Part shown: in pieces, positions 34,294-42,607 of the stretch
Position numbering within the stretch: the first letter of the stretch is position 1
Layout of the letters: every line of letters starts with the position of its first letter
NCBI GenBank assembly: GCA_028285525.1
Contig: JANQOZ010000037.1
Span: 62,001 to 126,000 of the forward strand
From: Lysobacterales bacterium
GTDB lineage: Bacteria; Pseudomonadota; Gammaproteobacteria; Xanthomonadales; SZUA-38
Reading direction: 5' to 3'
DNA: 64,000 nt
The notes under the pieces: model-generated
Database searches by the model: none
Seen by the model: the letters and a program-made list of their open reading frames with translations, nothing else
What the model was told of the DNA's origin: nothing
Made by a program: the position numbers and the translations under genes

Positions 34294-35780
34294 TCTACGA
34301 CAGCATCCTGGAAACCATAGGCAACACGCCGTTGATTCGCCTGGAAAGGTTGGCGCCCGCCGGCGTGAACGTCTGGGTCAAGGCCGAGTCCTTTAATCCG
34401 ATGGGTTCGGTCAAAGACCGGATGGCGCTGGCCATGATCGAGAAGGCTGAACAGACCGGAGCTCTGAAGCCCGGTCAGACCGTGGTCGAAGCGACCAGCG
34501 GCAATACCGGTATCGGGCTGGCGATGGTCTGTGCCCGCAAAGGCTATCCGCTGGTGGTGACGATGTCGGAGAGCTTCAGCGTTGAGCGCCGGAAGCTGCT
34601 GCGGTTTCTTGGCGCCAGGGTGGTCCTTACCCCGGCCGCGGAAAAGGGCACAGGTATGGTCAAGAAAGCCGAAGAGCTTGCCCGCGAACACGGCTATTTC
34701 ATGCCGCTGCAGTTTGAAAACGAAGAAAACGCCAACGTGCACTATCGCACCACGGCCCGCGAGATCGTCCGCGACCTCGGTGACCGCCCGCTTCACGCCT
34801 GGGTGTCGGGTTTCGGGACGGGCGGTACGCTGCTCGGCGTGTCTCGGGCGCTGCGTGAGCTGAGTCCCGAAACCCGCATTGTTGCCGCCGAGCCGGACAA
34901 CTCCCCGATCGTGGCCAGCGGCATCGCGCAGGAACGAGACAGCGACGGTCGACCGGTTGGCAGCCACCCGCAGTTTCGTCCCCACCTGATGCAGGGGTGG
35001 AGCCCGGACTTTGTCTCCGACCTGACGCAGGCGGCGGTGGACGAACAGCTCATCGACGACATCGTTCCCGTGGACGGAGAAGAGGCGATGGCGCTGTCCC
35101 GCGCTCTGGCCCAGAAAGAGGGCATTTTTGTCGGCACCTCGGCCGGCGCCACGCTGGCAGCCGCGCTGGAGGTCGCACGAAAAGCCCCCGAAGGGTCACA
35201 CATCGTGGCGATGATGCCGGATACCGGTGAACGCTACCTGTCGACGCCTCTGTTCGGTTCGATCAGCGAGGAGATGAACGAAGACGAGCTGGCGCTATCA
35301 ACGTCGACCCCAGGGTTTCGGTTCGATCAGCAGTCGGCTGCGCCGGCGCCCGCTGCTCCGACTGAACAGCCGAAGCAGGAAGACGCGGAAGCCACAAACT
35401 TTGTCGCGGCGGCGGTGGAGGACAACCCGGTAGTGATGTTTTCACTGGCCTGGTGCGAGTTCTGCTGGAGCGTACGCACGTTGTTCGACGCGCTCGGCAT
35501 TCCGTTTCGCGCCATCAGCCTGGACTCCGTCGAGTATCAGGACGAGGACCTTGGTGTCAGGATTCGGGAAGCGCTGAAGCAGCGCGTCGGCGCACCAACC
35601 ATTCCGCAGGTGTTTGTCGCGGGTCAGCTGCTGGGTGGATGCACCGATGTGATCGAAGCCTACGAAAGTGGCGCTCTCCACCGACAGCTGGACGCGGCAG
35701 GGATCAGCTACGATCGAGACGCAACGCCTCATGCGAGGAGTCTGTTGCCGAAGTGGGTACACCCGCGCAAAACGGCCTGA
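34290..35780 (+). CDS. Cysteine synthase-glutaredoxin fusion
   Basis: 496 residues in three parts. Residues 1-330 are a full PLP-dependent O-acetylserine sulfhydrylase-type domain: K42 in NPMGSVKDR, SGNTG (70-74), GTGGT (176-180) and SAGAT (284-288), with DTGERY near 311. A Pro/Ala/Gln linker runs from about 335 to 375. Residues 380-475 form a glutaredoxin domain with CEFC (389-392), cis-Pro P439 in TIPQVFV, and GGCTD (449-453). The enzyme should make cysteine or an S-substituted amino acid, and the tethered Grx may deliver or remove a thiol, persulfide or glutathionyl group. It is last in the four-gene operon, with an ATGA overlap. A separate single-domain cysteine synthase lies at 62947-63966. 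Confidence 0.95.
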   Translation: MIYDSILETIGNTPLIRLERLAPAGVNVWVKAESFNPMGSVKDRMALAMIEKAEQTGALKPGQTVVEATSGNTGIGLAMVCARKGYPLVVTMSESFSVERRKLLRFLGARVVLTPAAEKGTGMVKKAEELAREHGYFMPLQFENEENANVHYRTTAREIVRDLGDRPLHAWVSGFGTGGTLLGVSRALRELSPETRIVAAEPDNSPIVASGIAQERDSDGRPVGSHPQFRPHLMQGWSPDFVSDLTQAAVDEQLIDDIVPVDGEEAMALSRALAQKEGIFVGTSAGATLAAALEVARKAPEGSHIVAMMPDTGERYLSTPLFGSISEEMNEDELALSTSTPGFRFDQQSAAPAPAAPTEQPKQEDAEATNFVAAAVEDNPVVMFSLAWCEFCWSVRTLFDALGIPFRAISLDSVEYQDEDLGVRIREALKQRVGAPTIPQVFVAGQLLGGCTDVIEAYESGALHRQLDAAGISYDRDATPHARSLLPKWVHPRKTA

Positions 35781-35793
35781 ATATGGCAACGTA

Positions 35794-36732
35794 TTAGGTC
35801 CGATCTGAGTATTCCTGCGTCATGATGGTCTTGATGGCGTCAGGAAGCTCGTCGAAGGTCGGTGTCTTGATACCGGTCTTGTGGTTGAGGATCTGGGTTT
35901 CCTCCGATCCGCCGTAGCTCTTTGCCCAGGCGTAGAGTCCTTTTCTGCCGACGCCGGCAAAGCTGTAGCGCGCGGTTGCTGCGGCGGTGGTCTCGTCCAT
36001 CAGCTCGTCGAGCGGCGTCGCCCAGGATGACATGTCGACCTGGGGTTGGTGTGGCCCCTCCGTATTGGGGCCACCCTTGGCCAGAAAAACGACGTCCGGC
36101 CCCAGCTTCAGGTAGGGCAGGGTAGGTCCAGCCTCCACGGTCGAATTGGTTTTGCCCTTGTCGATTCGGCCTTCTTTGCCCGTCAGCAGATCCATCTTGA
36201 CGCTGGCGGCGAACAGGGTGTCGGGCACATAAAGCGTCTCACCCGTTTCGGCAACATTGATGGTCCGTTTCGGTGCGAGCGTGTTGGGATCCACGGCGAC
36301 TCGTGTGAACACCGAATGGGTGATCACCTCCGATGGCTCTCCCGTGCGTTCATCGGTCTTGACCAGCTCAATAAACGAATACCAATACTGCAGTTCATTG
36401 ACCAGAGTCTGCGCCGGCTTTCCCGGCGGACAGATCAGCGAGCGGCTCATGCGCAGCACGTGGCTCTTCGATCCGTCCAGGCTGAAGATAGACTTGAGTC
36501 GCGCCCGCGCGAGCTGGGCCGGGTCATCAAGGTCGAAGCCGCCGCGCTGTTTGAAGATAGCGCGAGGCTTGGAAAACGCTTCCTCCGGCAGATCTTTCAT
36601 CAGACCTTTGGGGGTAAACGGCTCGGGCGAAGGCTCTGCTGACAGCACCGGCTGCGTAAGCAGTCCGAGCCCGACGGTGCCGAAAACGCGCAGCATGCTG
36701 CGTCGAGAAAGTTCGTCAGAAGCTAACGGCAT
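35794..36732 (-). CDS. Tat-exported DUF1838-like protein
   Basis: 312 residues from ATG 36730-36732, with GAGGA about 11 bases upstream; a longer TTG start is rejected. The N-terminus has a twin-arginine motif, SRRSML, then a hydrophobic stretch ending QPVLSAEP. The body includes NELQYWYSFIE, ITHSVFTRVAVDP and a late VGRKGLYAWAKSYGG, which I associate tentatively with DUF1838. It is last in a minus-strand run of three exported proteins. Function unknown; Tat export suggests folding with a cofactor in the cytoplasm. Confidence 0.72.
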   Translation of the reverse strand: MPLASDELSRRSMLRVFGTVGLGLLTQPVLSAEPSPEPFTPKGLMKDLPEEAFSKPRAIFKQRGGFDLDDPAQLARARLKSIFSLDGSKSHVLRMSRSLICPPGKPAQTLVNELQYWYSFIELVKTDERTGEPSEVITHSVFTRVAVDPNTLAPKRTINVAETGETLYVPDTLFAASVKMDLLTGKEGRIDKGKTNSTVEAGPTLPYLKLGPDVVFLAKGGPNTEGPHQPQVDMSSWATPLDELMDETTAAATARYSFAGVGRKGLYAWAKSYGGSEETQILNHKTGIKTPTFDELPDAIKTIMTQEYSDRT

Positions 36733-36764
36733 GGGCTTTGTCCTCAATCTGGTCGATGTGGATA

Positions 36765-37688
36765 TTAGCGGGCAGCAGGTCCGGTCCAGAAATCCCGCAG
36801 GGCGGAATTGAGCTCCGCCGGACTTTCGAGCGGAAGCAACCTGCCGGCTGTTTTGATCTGTACGACGCGGGCATCGGGAAACCGGCTGGACATGCGCTCA
36901 ACGTCCTCCGGTGTGAAAACAATGTCCGCTGTGCCCACCGGCAGCAATACGGGAACCTGGACTTTGCCCGGCAAATCCGGTCGACCTTTAGTCAGGCCCG
37001 TCCCGGCGAAGAACGCCACGAACATCTCGGTGCGGGTATCCAGAATCATCTGCTTATAGCGCGCCCGGGCATGCAGGCTGTTCACCGGTCCATCGATGTA
37101 CTCATCGAACCTTCGAAAAAGGACGTCCTTGCCCTCGACCACCACGAGGCGCGCCAGCTCCTGCTGATATCGCTTGTAGGCGGGGTTGGAACCCAGATCG
37201 AAGTTGCCGCTGATGAGCGTGACGCTGGCGACGCGGTCCGGGATACGCTCGTAGACCAGACCTGCGATAAAGGCGGTGGCGCTCATGCCAACGAGATCAA
37301 TCTTTTCCTCGACTCCGATGGCATCCATAAAAGTGACGATATCTTCCGCGTACTGATCGTAGTCGAGCGGCAGGTCGGTAACCGGCTCGGAGCTGCCCCA
37401 GCCGCGCAGGTCGGGCGCAATCACCCGACGGATGTCCGACAGATCGTTGAGCTGATCGAGCCAAAGCGCGGAGTGCAGAAAGAACCCGTGGAGCAGAACC
37501 GCCGGCGGGCCCGATCCCTTCGAACGATAGCCCCACTGGGTGTCTCCCACCGACACGGCGAAAAGGCCGTCTGGACCGGCTCTGAGTTCGTTCGCCGGGG
37601 CAGCCTGGGCGGTTGCCATGGCGGCCCCCAGCAGTACAACGGTCGGCAGCCAAAGCGGCCATTCGAGGTGTCTACCCACCCTTAACAC
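36765..37688 (-). CDS. Exported alpha/beta-hydrolase-fold protein with a disrupted catalytic triad
   Basis: About 307 residues from GTG 37686-37688; GTG 37677-37679 is an alternative. A hydrophobic N-terminus ends near ATAQAAPA. Fold motifs are LLHGFFLHS, the nucleophile elbow GMSAT with S136, and the acid near D255 in GTADIVFTPEDV. The position normally held by the catalytic His in a GHLLPLE-type motif reads AGRLLPLESP (R283, codon AGG). The oxyanion-side Gly after Ser-x is also Thr. It may be a non-hydrolytic member, or use another base. It lies between a Tat propeller protein and a DUF1838-like protein and is probably cotranscribed with both. Confidence 0.78.
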   Translation of the reverse strand: MLRVGRHLEWPLWLPTVVLLGAAMATAQAAPANELRAGPDGLFAVSVGDTQWGYRSKGSGPPAVLLHGFFLHSALWLDQLNDLSDIRRVIAPDLRGWGSSEPVTDLPLDYDQYAEDIVTFMDAIGVEEKIDLVGMSATAFIAGLVYERIPDRVASVTLISGNFDLGSNPAYKRYQQELARLVVVEGKDVLFRRFDEYIDGPVNSLHARARYKQMILDTRTEMFVAFFAGTGLTKGRPDLPGKVQVPVLLPVGTADIVFTPEDVERMSSRFPDARVVQIKTAGRLLPLESPAELNSALRDFWTGPAAR

Positions 37689-37702
37689 TCGCCGATCATC
37701 GC

Positions 37703-38860
37703 TCAGACGCTCTTGCGAACGCGACGGAATTTTCGAAGGTCGCCATCTTCGCTGATCGCCAGCCCGATCCCCCGCGTCGGCCCAGCCGTGTTGGTGCGAA
37801 CGGAAAAGCCGTAGTAGTACATGTAGATGGCGCCGTCGGGATGCACGGTGAGCTGCGGGTAGGAAACGCCTCCGCTGTCGAAGCTGTCGTAATTGCCCAT
37901 GTGGAAGATCGGCTCATCAAAGAGCCGGGTCCAGGTCAACGCGTCGTCGGAGACGGCCGCGCCGATCATCCGGGGATAACCGGCAACCCGCCCGTCCAGC
38001 GCCGTGTAGACCATCAGCCAGCGTGGTCCTGAAGGATCGGGGTTGCGAATGATATGCCGCGTATTGGATCCGGCCAGCTCCCAGCGGGCTGGCTCCTGAG
38101 TCCATTTGATCGGTCCCAGCGGATTCCAGTTCTTGAGGTCTTTCGACTCGGCAACGAAGGTCTCCCAGTAGCCGGCGGTTGCGGAAATACTCGCGTAGTA
38201 CATCAGGAACCGGTCGCCGTCGTGGATTCCGTTGGGGAATGCGCCGTAGACGTAGTCTCCGATATCCACCGACGCGCCGCCGGTTGCCGTCCCCCGGATG
38301 CGCTCCCAGTTTATGCCGTCTTTGCTGCGCGCCACGCCCGGCCGGCAACGATAGCCTTTGTGCCGATAGCTGTTTGGGGCCTGATAGCCACCGAGGTCGC
38401 CGGGGATGGTGGAATCGCCACCGAAGTACCAAAGCAGCCACTCGCCGTTGTGGTAGCTGACGTCCCCGCTGGCGACGTGCGTGGCGTCGAAATCGTCCGG
38501 GTTGTCGCTCCACTCCATGACGGCGCCGCCGGTCAACGGACCCTTGAAGCGCGTCCAGTTGATCCCGTCGTCGGACTTGGCCACGGCAATCCGGCCCGTG
38601 CCGAAGAGCGGGGCGACGTCCTCGGGGAAATTGTTGTCCCGGGCGTAGTACCACATCCACCACTTCTGATCTTTCTCATGCCACCTGACCACCGCGCCGC
38701 CGTTTTTGGCCTCGTCGCACCAGCCCTCGGGCCCTTTTCCCAGGATAAAGCCCGGATCGGTCAGCGGCGCAGACTGCGCCAGCGCAGTTCGATTCGCCAG
38801 AACTGCCGTGAGGCTCCCGGCGGCGGCACTGCAGAGAAAGGTTCGCCTTCCGACACCCAT
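37703..38860 (-). CDS. Tat-exported five-blade beta-propeller glycosidase-like protein
   Basis: 385 residues from ATG 38858-38860. Twin-arginine start GRRTFLCSAAAGSL, cleavage near TALAQ. The body alternates strands ending in WWMWYY, WLLWYFGG, FLMYYASIS, WLMVYTALDG and YMYYYGFS, with the repeated exposed motif SKDGINWERI or SDDGINWTRF. These are typical of GH32/GH43/GH130-like propellers. D-rich acid positions are plentiful, but I cannot name the catalytic pair. It probably binds or cleaves a glycan in the periplasm. First of a three-gene exported operon; 14 bases to the next gene. Confidence 0.78.
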   Translation of the reverse strand: MGVGRRTFLCSAAAGSLTAVLANRTALAQSAPLTDPGFILGKGPEGWCDEAKNGGAVVRWHEKDQKWWMWYYARDNNFPEDVAPLFGTGRIAVAKSDDGINWTRFKGPLTGGAVMEWSDNPDDFDATHVASGDVSYHNGEWLLWYFGGDSTIPGDLGGYQAPNSYRHKGYRCRPGVARSKDGINWERIRGTATGGASVDIGDYVYGAFPNGIHDGDRFLMYYASISATAGYWETFVAESKDLKNWNPLGPIKWTQEPARWELAGSNTRHIIRNPDPSGPRWLMVYTALDGRVAGYPRMIGAAVSDDALTWTRLFDEPIFHMGNYDSFDSGGVSYPQLTVHPDGAIYMYYYGFSVRTNTAGPTRGIGLAISEDGDLRKFRRVRKSV

Positions 38861-39148
38861 CAGGAAATCCCTCGGACGCTTGGACGGCGCTTGAATTGGG
38901 GACCGTGATGCTCGGTCCGGAAACAGTCAGGCTGAGTTATACCCATGGAACCCACCGGCAGGTTGACGTGAGACACGCCGTCATCCTGCGGTGAGCGACC
39001 AGCCCTGCCCAATTGAAATGACTAATGGGCTCATAACGGGAATTCATAATCGGGCCTTTTCCGATTTCTTGTGGGCTCGATCAGGCGTGACCGACGGCTG
39101 GATTGCGCTAGAGACTTAAGCGCTTTCGCAACGGCGTTCGTAAGGCCA

Positions 39149-40630
39149 TCAGCCGCAGGCAGGCGCCTTCCGCATCTGGCGGGTGAGCGTCTCGGCGTCG
39201 GGCGTGGACTCGAGCGACGCCACAAAAAGCAGGCCTGGTCCGTTTTTGCGATTGAGCGTGCAGACCGCGCCTGCGGGAGGTGTGGCGGACCGTTCACCCA
39301 GCCGTTCGAGGAGGCCGCCGACCTGGTCAGGCCGCGCGAGCACGACACCGTGCAGGTAGGGGTGATTGGCCAGAATGGAGTTTCCCAGGTCCTCTTCAAC
39401 GTCCAGCGTCCATAAACTGCGGTTGCCTACCGCCCGACGAACGTCCTGCATCAGGCCTTCAAGCTGGCTGTCTCCGACAACCGCTACGGTCACGGCAAGC
39501 CGCTGTTCGAGGGTATCCAGGCTTGCGTCGAGCCGATTGAGGACCCGATCGAAGTACTGGTCGACAAACGCCTGATCCATCGACCGACCTTCGGCCAGGT
39601 ATTGCTCAACGAGATCCACCATCAGCTTGGCCGACTGGTCGATCTGCGGATTGTTATAAAACGACAGCGGCCTGCTTTCGTAGGCCTTGAAGCCAGCATC
39701 CCCTCGCAGCTGCTTTTCGACCACGCCATTGCCAATGGCGGTGGCGAGCGCCTCGTCCAGCAGACCCAGGGCTACCGAGGAGTCTGCGGACTTCACCCTC
39801 ATCGCGCCTTCAAGCCGCAGTTTTTGCCACGTCGGCGGCGCCAACGAGTAGAGGTAATGGACTAATTCATGAACGACCACGCCGACCCGGTCGCGCGCCG
39901 TTTCGCCGGGAACCACCTCCACCAGGCTGTGCTGCTGAATCTGCCGACCGCTGCTGGGGCCGTCGTGTGGCGGTCGGTATATCAGGTTCAGCGTAAGGCC
40001 TTCAACCACCGACGCGTTCTCAATGCCGTAGAACGTGACGGCAGCCCGAACCGTCGCGTTGATCTCGCTTGCCAGCAGCGTATTCAGGTCCGCTCCTACG
40101 TTGGCGAGAGGCTCTGCGGCGCTACTTTCCCACCAGCGGCGAAATGCGGGCTCAAAATGGCCGACGATCTCAGTCATTCGCGCGGCATCGGGGGCGGTCA
40201 TGACCAGCATGAGCCTTTCCCGCAGGTCCTCCAGCGAATTGCTCATGAAGGACGCAGCTCTCAGGCGCTCCGACAGATCGAAGTAGTTCGCCCGATCGGG
40301 TCCCATGTCGGGAATCGGCAGGCCCAGCAGGGTCGGCGCTGCTTGCTCGCTCTTGAGCCACACGCTGGTGCTGTATCGATTGCTGATTTCGGCAAATTCG
40401 GTCAGCAGTTCGCCGGCCTCAGCGTCCAGCCAGCCTTCCTCGGCCCACAGTTTGTCGTAGGCGGGCCGGCTGCAGTGACTTCCGTCGACCAGGCAGCCGA
40501 GCTGGTAGTAGAGGTTGGCAATCGGCGAAACGCGAATGGACAGCGCGGCCTCCTGGGCGGCAGAGAACGGGGCAGCCAGAAGTGCCACAGCGGCCAACAG
40601 AGCGCCACGGAGAACATCTTGGATTTTCAT
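39149..40630 (-). CDS. Predicted secreted zinc metallopeptidase, family unknown
   Basis: 493 residues from ATG 40628-40630. The signal peptide ends near PFSAAQ. The sequence VVVHELVHYLYSL gives HExxH at H254-E255-H258, and LLDEALATAIGNG 35 residues later supplies a likely third zinc ligand, E293, as in gluzincins. Several Cys (C46, C53, and one each near residues 443 and 492) could form disulfides. The N-terminal 240 residues are helical and may gate or bind substrate. Monocistronic; a LysR gene lies upstream on the other strand, 271 bases away. I do not recognise a named peptidase family. Confidence 0.78.
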   Translation of the reverse strand: MKIQDVLRGALLAAVALLAAPFSAAQEAALSIRVSPIANLYYQLGCLVDGSHCSRPAYDKLWAEEGWLDAEAGELLTEFAEISNRYSTSVWLKSEQAAPTLLGLPIPDMGPDRANYFDLSERLRAASFMSNSLEDLRERLMLVMTAPDAARMTEIVGHFEPAFRRWWESSAAEPLANVGADLNTLLASEINATVRAAVTFYGIENASVVEGLTLNLIYRPPHDGPSSGRQIQQHSLVEVVPGETARDRVGVVVHELVHYLYSLAPPTWQKLRLEGAMRVKSADSSVALGLLDEALATAIGNGVVEKQLRGDAGFKAYESRPLSFYNNPQIDQSAKLMVDLVEQYLAEGRSMDQAFVDQYFDRVLNRLDASLDTLEQRLAVTVAVVGDSQLEGLMQDVRRAVGNRSLWTLDVEEDLGNSILANHPYLHGVVLARPDQVGGLLERLGERSATPPAGAVCTLNRKNGPGLLFVASLESTPDAETLTRQMRKAPACG

Positions 40631-40819
40631 AACTGCTTAGACGCGTCCGATGCAGAAAAGGTCACCAGAAATTCAGCGAGCAATCCAACACCTCGTACCG
40701 TGCGCTGCAATTGCCGCGTACGGTTGGCGAAACGGCCAAACTGGCGACAATTCTTTTTATCTGAGGGTGAATGGCTATGCGGGCTCGGCATTTTAAATGC
40801 TGCAAAACTTTGAGATCTG

Positions 40820-40837
40820 ATGTGCGTCAGTGCACAT
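40820..40837. promoter_or_regulatory. Inverted repeat in the LysR promoter region
   Basis: ATGTGC-gtcagt-GCACAT is a perfect 6-bp inverted repeat 64 bases before the lysR-type ATG. LysR proteins often bind such sites for autoregulation; no further evidence is available. Confidence 0.4.
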
Positions 40838-40901
40838 TGTTGCAGCGCGTCGCCCTGCCTAAACTGCCGCGCGATTTGGTCACGTCCGGAGAGTTCGCTT
40901 A

Positions 40902-41786
40902 ATGACCCATTGGAATGAGATTCATACGGCGGCACGGGTCGCTAAGCTCGGGACGGTGAGCGCCGCTGCCGATCAGCTTGGGATTCATCGCGCTACGGTG
41001 ATCAGGCATATCGAGCAGCTGGAAAAACATTACGGTGCAAAGCTGTTTATCCGGGCTAAGGCGGGTTATACGCCAACCGATCTTGGGCGCGAACTTCAAC
41101 GGGTCGCCGAGCTGGCCGATTCACGGTTTTCTGAACTCGAGCGCATCGTCAAATCCCAAGCTGATCATCTTCAGGGGGAGCTGGTCATTGCGACCCTGGA
41201 CCTGTTGATCCCTGATCTATTGCCGGTGATCGATTGCTACGTTCAGGATTTCCCCGATATGAAGGTCCATGTAGTCGCGGGAGAGACGTTGTCGAGGCTG
41301 GAATATGGCGAAGCGGACATCGCGTTCCGGGCGGGTCCAAAGCCTGATCATCCGGACGAGGTTGTGACCCCCTTTTTGACGAAATCTCTCGGCCTTTTTG
41401 CCTCAGCCGACTACGTTCAACGTCATGGCAAGCCGAAAGATCGCCAGGCTTACGCGGACCATACGTTTATCGGTTCTACCGAGGCGCGGCACTCCCAGTC
41501 GGCGTTTCTTCGCTGGATGGCAAGGCAGGTTCCCGCCGATCGTATTCAGCTGAGGTTCAACGATTTTGAAGCCGCCGAGCGCGCTATTCTCGGCGGCCTG
41601 GGTATCGGCTTCATTCCGCATACCGCTGCGGCGAGGCACGGAAATATGATCGAAATCCGCCCGCCGATGAAAGCCTGGCAGGTTCGGTCATGGCGGGTCA
41701 CACATGTCGACGTTCACCGATCCGCCAAGATCCATGCCTTTCTCGAGACACTCAAACGGGTTTACCCAAAACCCAGTGGTATCTGA
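40902..41786 (+). CDS. LysR family transcriptional regulator
   Basis: 294 residues. The N-terminal winged HTH is typical: AARVAKLGTVSAAADQLGIHRATVIRHIEQLEKHYGAKLFIR, then TDLGREL. The C-terminal effector-binding domain has the usual two-lobe pattern, including DIAFRAGPKPDHPDEVV and AAERAILGGLGIGFIPHT. It is upstream of, and codirectional with, the SnoaL-like, AhpD-like and porin genes (226-base gap), so it may control them. It is also divergent from the zinc peptidase. The effector is unknown. Confidence 0.93.
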   Translation: MTHWNEIHTAARVAKLGTVSAAADQLGIHRATVIRHIEQLEKHYGAKLFIRAKAGYTPTDLGRELQRVAELADSRFSELERIVKSQADHLQGELVIATLDLLIPDLLPVIDCYVQDFPDMKVHVVAGETLSRLEYGEADIAFRAGPKPDHPDEVVTPFLTKSLGLFASADYVQRHGKPKDRQAYADHTFIGSTEARHSQSAFLRWMARQVPADRIQLRFNDFEAAERAILGGLGIGFIPHTAAARHGNMIEIRPPMKAWQVRSWRVTHVDVHRSAKIHAFLETLKRVYPKPSGI

Positions 41787-42012
41787 GCCACTGCAAGCTG
41801 CGCAGAAACCTGCTGCAGAAATCCGCACGGGATGCGCGCTTACTGTCGTTGCTGAACCGGTCGCTGCGCGGCTAGCCTGAATAGCAGGTTCAGTCGACGG
41901 TATGCAGCGTAGCTCGCTGCAGAAAAGCACACGCGTCTTGGACTGGGCCCAAACCTTCACGTCGGCTTTGTGACCCAAAAGCGGCGTTCCAGGCAATGAT
42001 TGGGAGACCCGA

Positions 42013-42603
42013 ATGCACGCGATTCTGACAACCGCGCTACTGGCCGTGATTCTCGCAACCGCTTGGCCGAGCAAAGGGCTTAGCGCAGAGCCTGTCGACG
42101 AGGCAACCAGGCCCAAGACCTCACAGGATCAGGGACTGAATTTCCGAAACAGCGTTCCAACAGCGTTTGACACGGTGATCATCGCGGCAAACGCCGCAGA
42201 TCGCGCACGTGCACAAGAGATTCTGGAGATTTACCGGGTGCTGGAAAGTGATCCGTCCATCGCCAATATGCGCCGATACATCGCCAGCGGCTATATCCAG
42301 CACAACACCGTTATTCCGGACGGCCCCGAACCCCTTGCGATGGTGTTCTCCAGCTCAGTTGCGCAATACCCGGTGGCGATTGATATCCACAAGGTGATGG
42401 TTCTGGGTGATTGGGCCATGGCCCACGTTAACTTCCGGAACTTAAGCAGCAACAACCCGAATGACCTGGGTATCGCTGCGGTTGATATTTACCGCTACAA
42501 CGCCGACGGCAAGGTGATTGAGCACTGGGATGTGCTGCAGGGCGTGCCCACTCACTCGGCCAATCCTAACGGCATGTTCCTCCCCGTTTATGATGAGGAA
42601 TAA
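42013..42603 (+). CDS. Exported SnoaL/NTF2-like protein
   Basis: 196 residues with GGGAG before the ATG and a signal peptide ending near GLSAEP. The cone fold is visible as [30 protein letters not shown] and [26 protein letters not shown], as in SnoaL-like aldol-condensation-type proteins (COG4922). It would bind or convert a small hydrophobic ligand in the periplasm. It is followed after only 4 bases by the duplicated AhpD-like gene, so the two are coupled and may share a substrate. Confidence 0.86.
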   Translation: MHAILTTALLAVILATAWPSKGLSAEPVDEATRPKTSQDQGLNFRNSVPTAFDTVIIAANAADRARAQEILEIYRVLESDPSIANMRRYIASGYIQHNTVIPDGPEPLAMVFSSSVAQYPVAIDIHKVMVLGDWAMAHVNFRNLSSNNPNDLGIAAVDIYRYNADGKVIEHWDVLQGVPTHSANPNGMFLPVYDEE

Positions 42604-42607
42604 GACG

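Noticed and set aside
36738..37685. Long plus-strand open frame (315 codons) over the alpha/beta hydrolase gene
   Set aside because: Composition and lack of motifs mark it as a shadow of the minus-strand hydrolase, which has a clear fold and signal peptide.
38861..39148. tRNA or small RNA in the 288-base gap
   Set aside because: I found no cloverleaf, no T-loop GTTC motif in place, and only a small AATCGG/CCGATT stem without a T-run.
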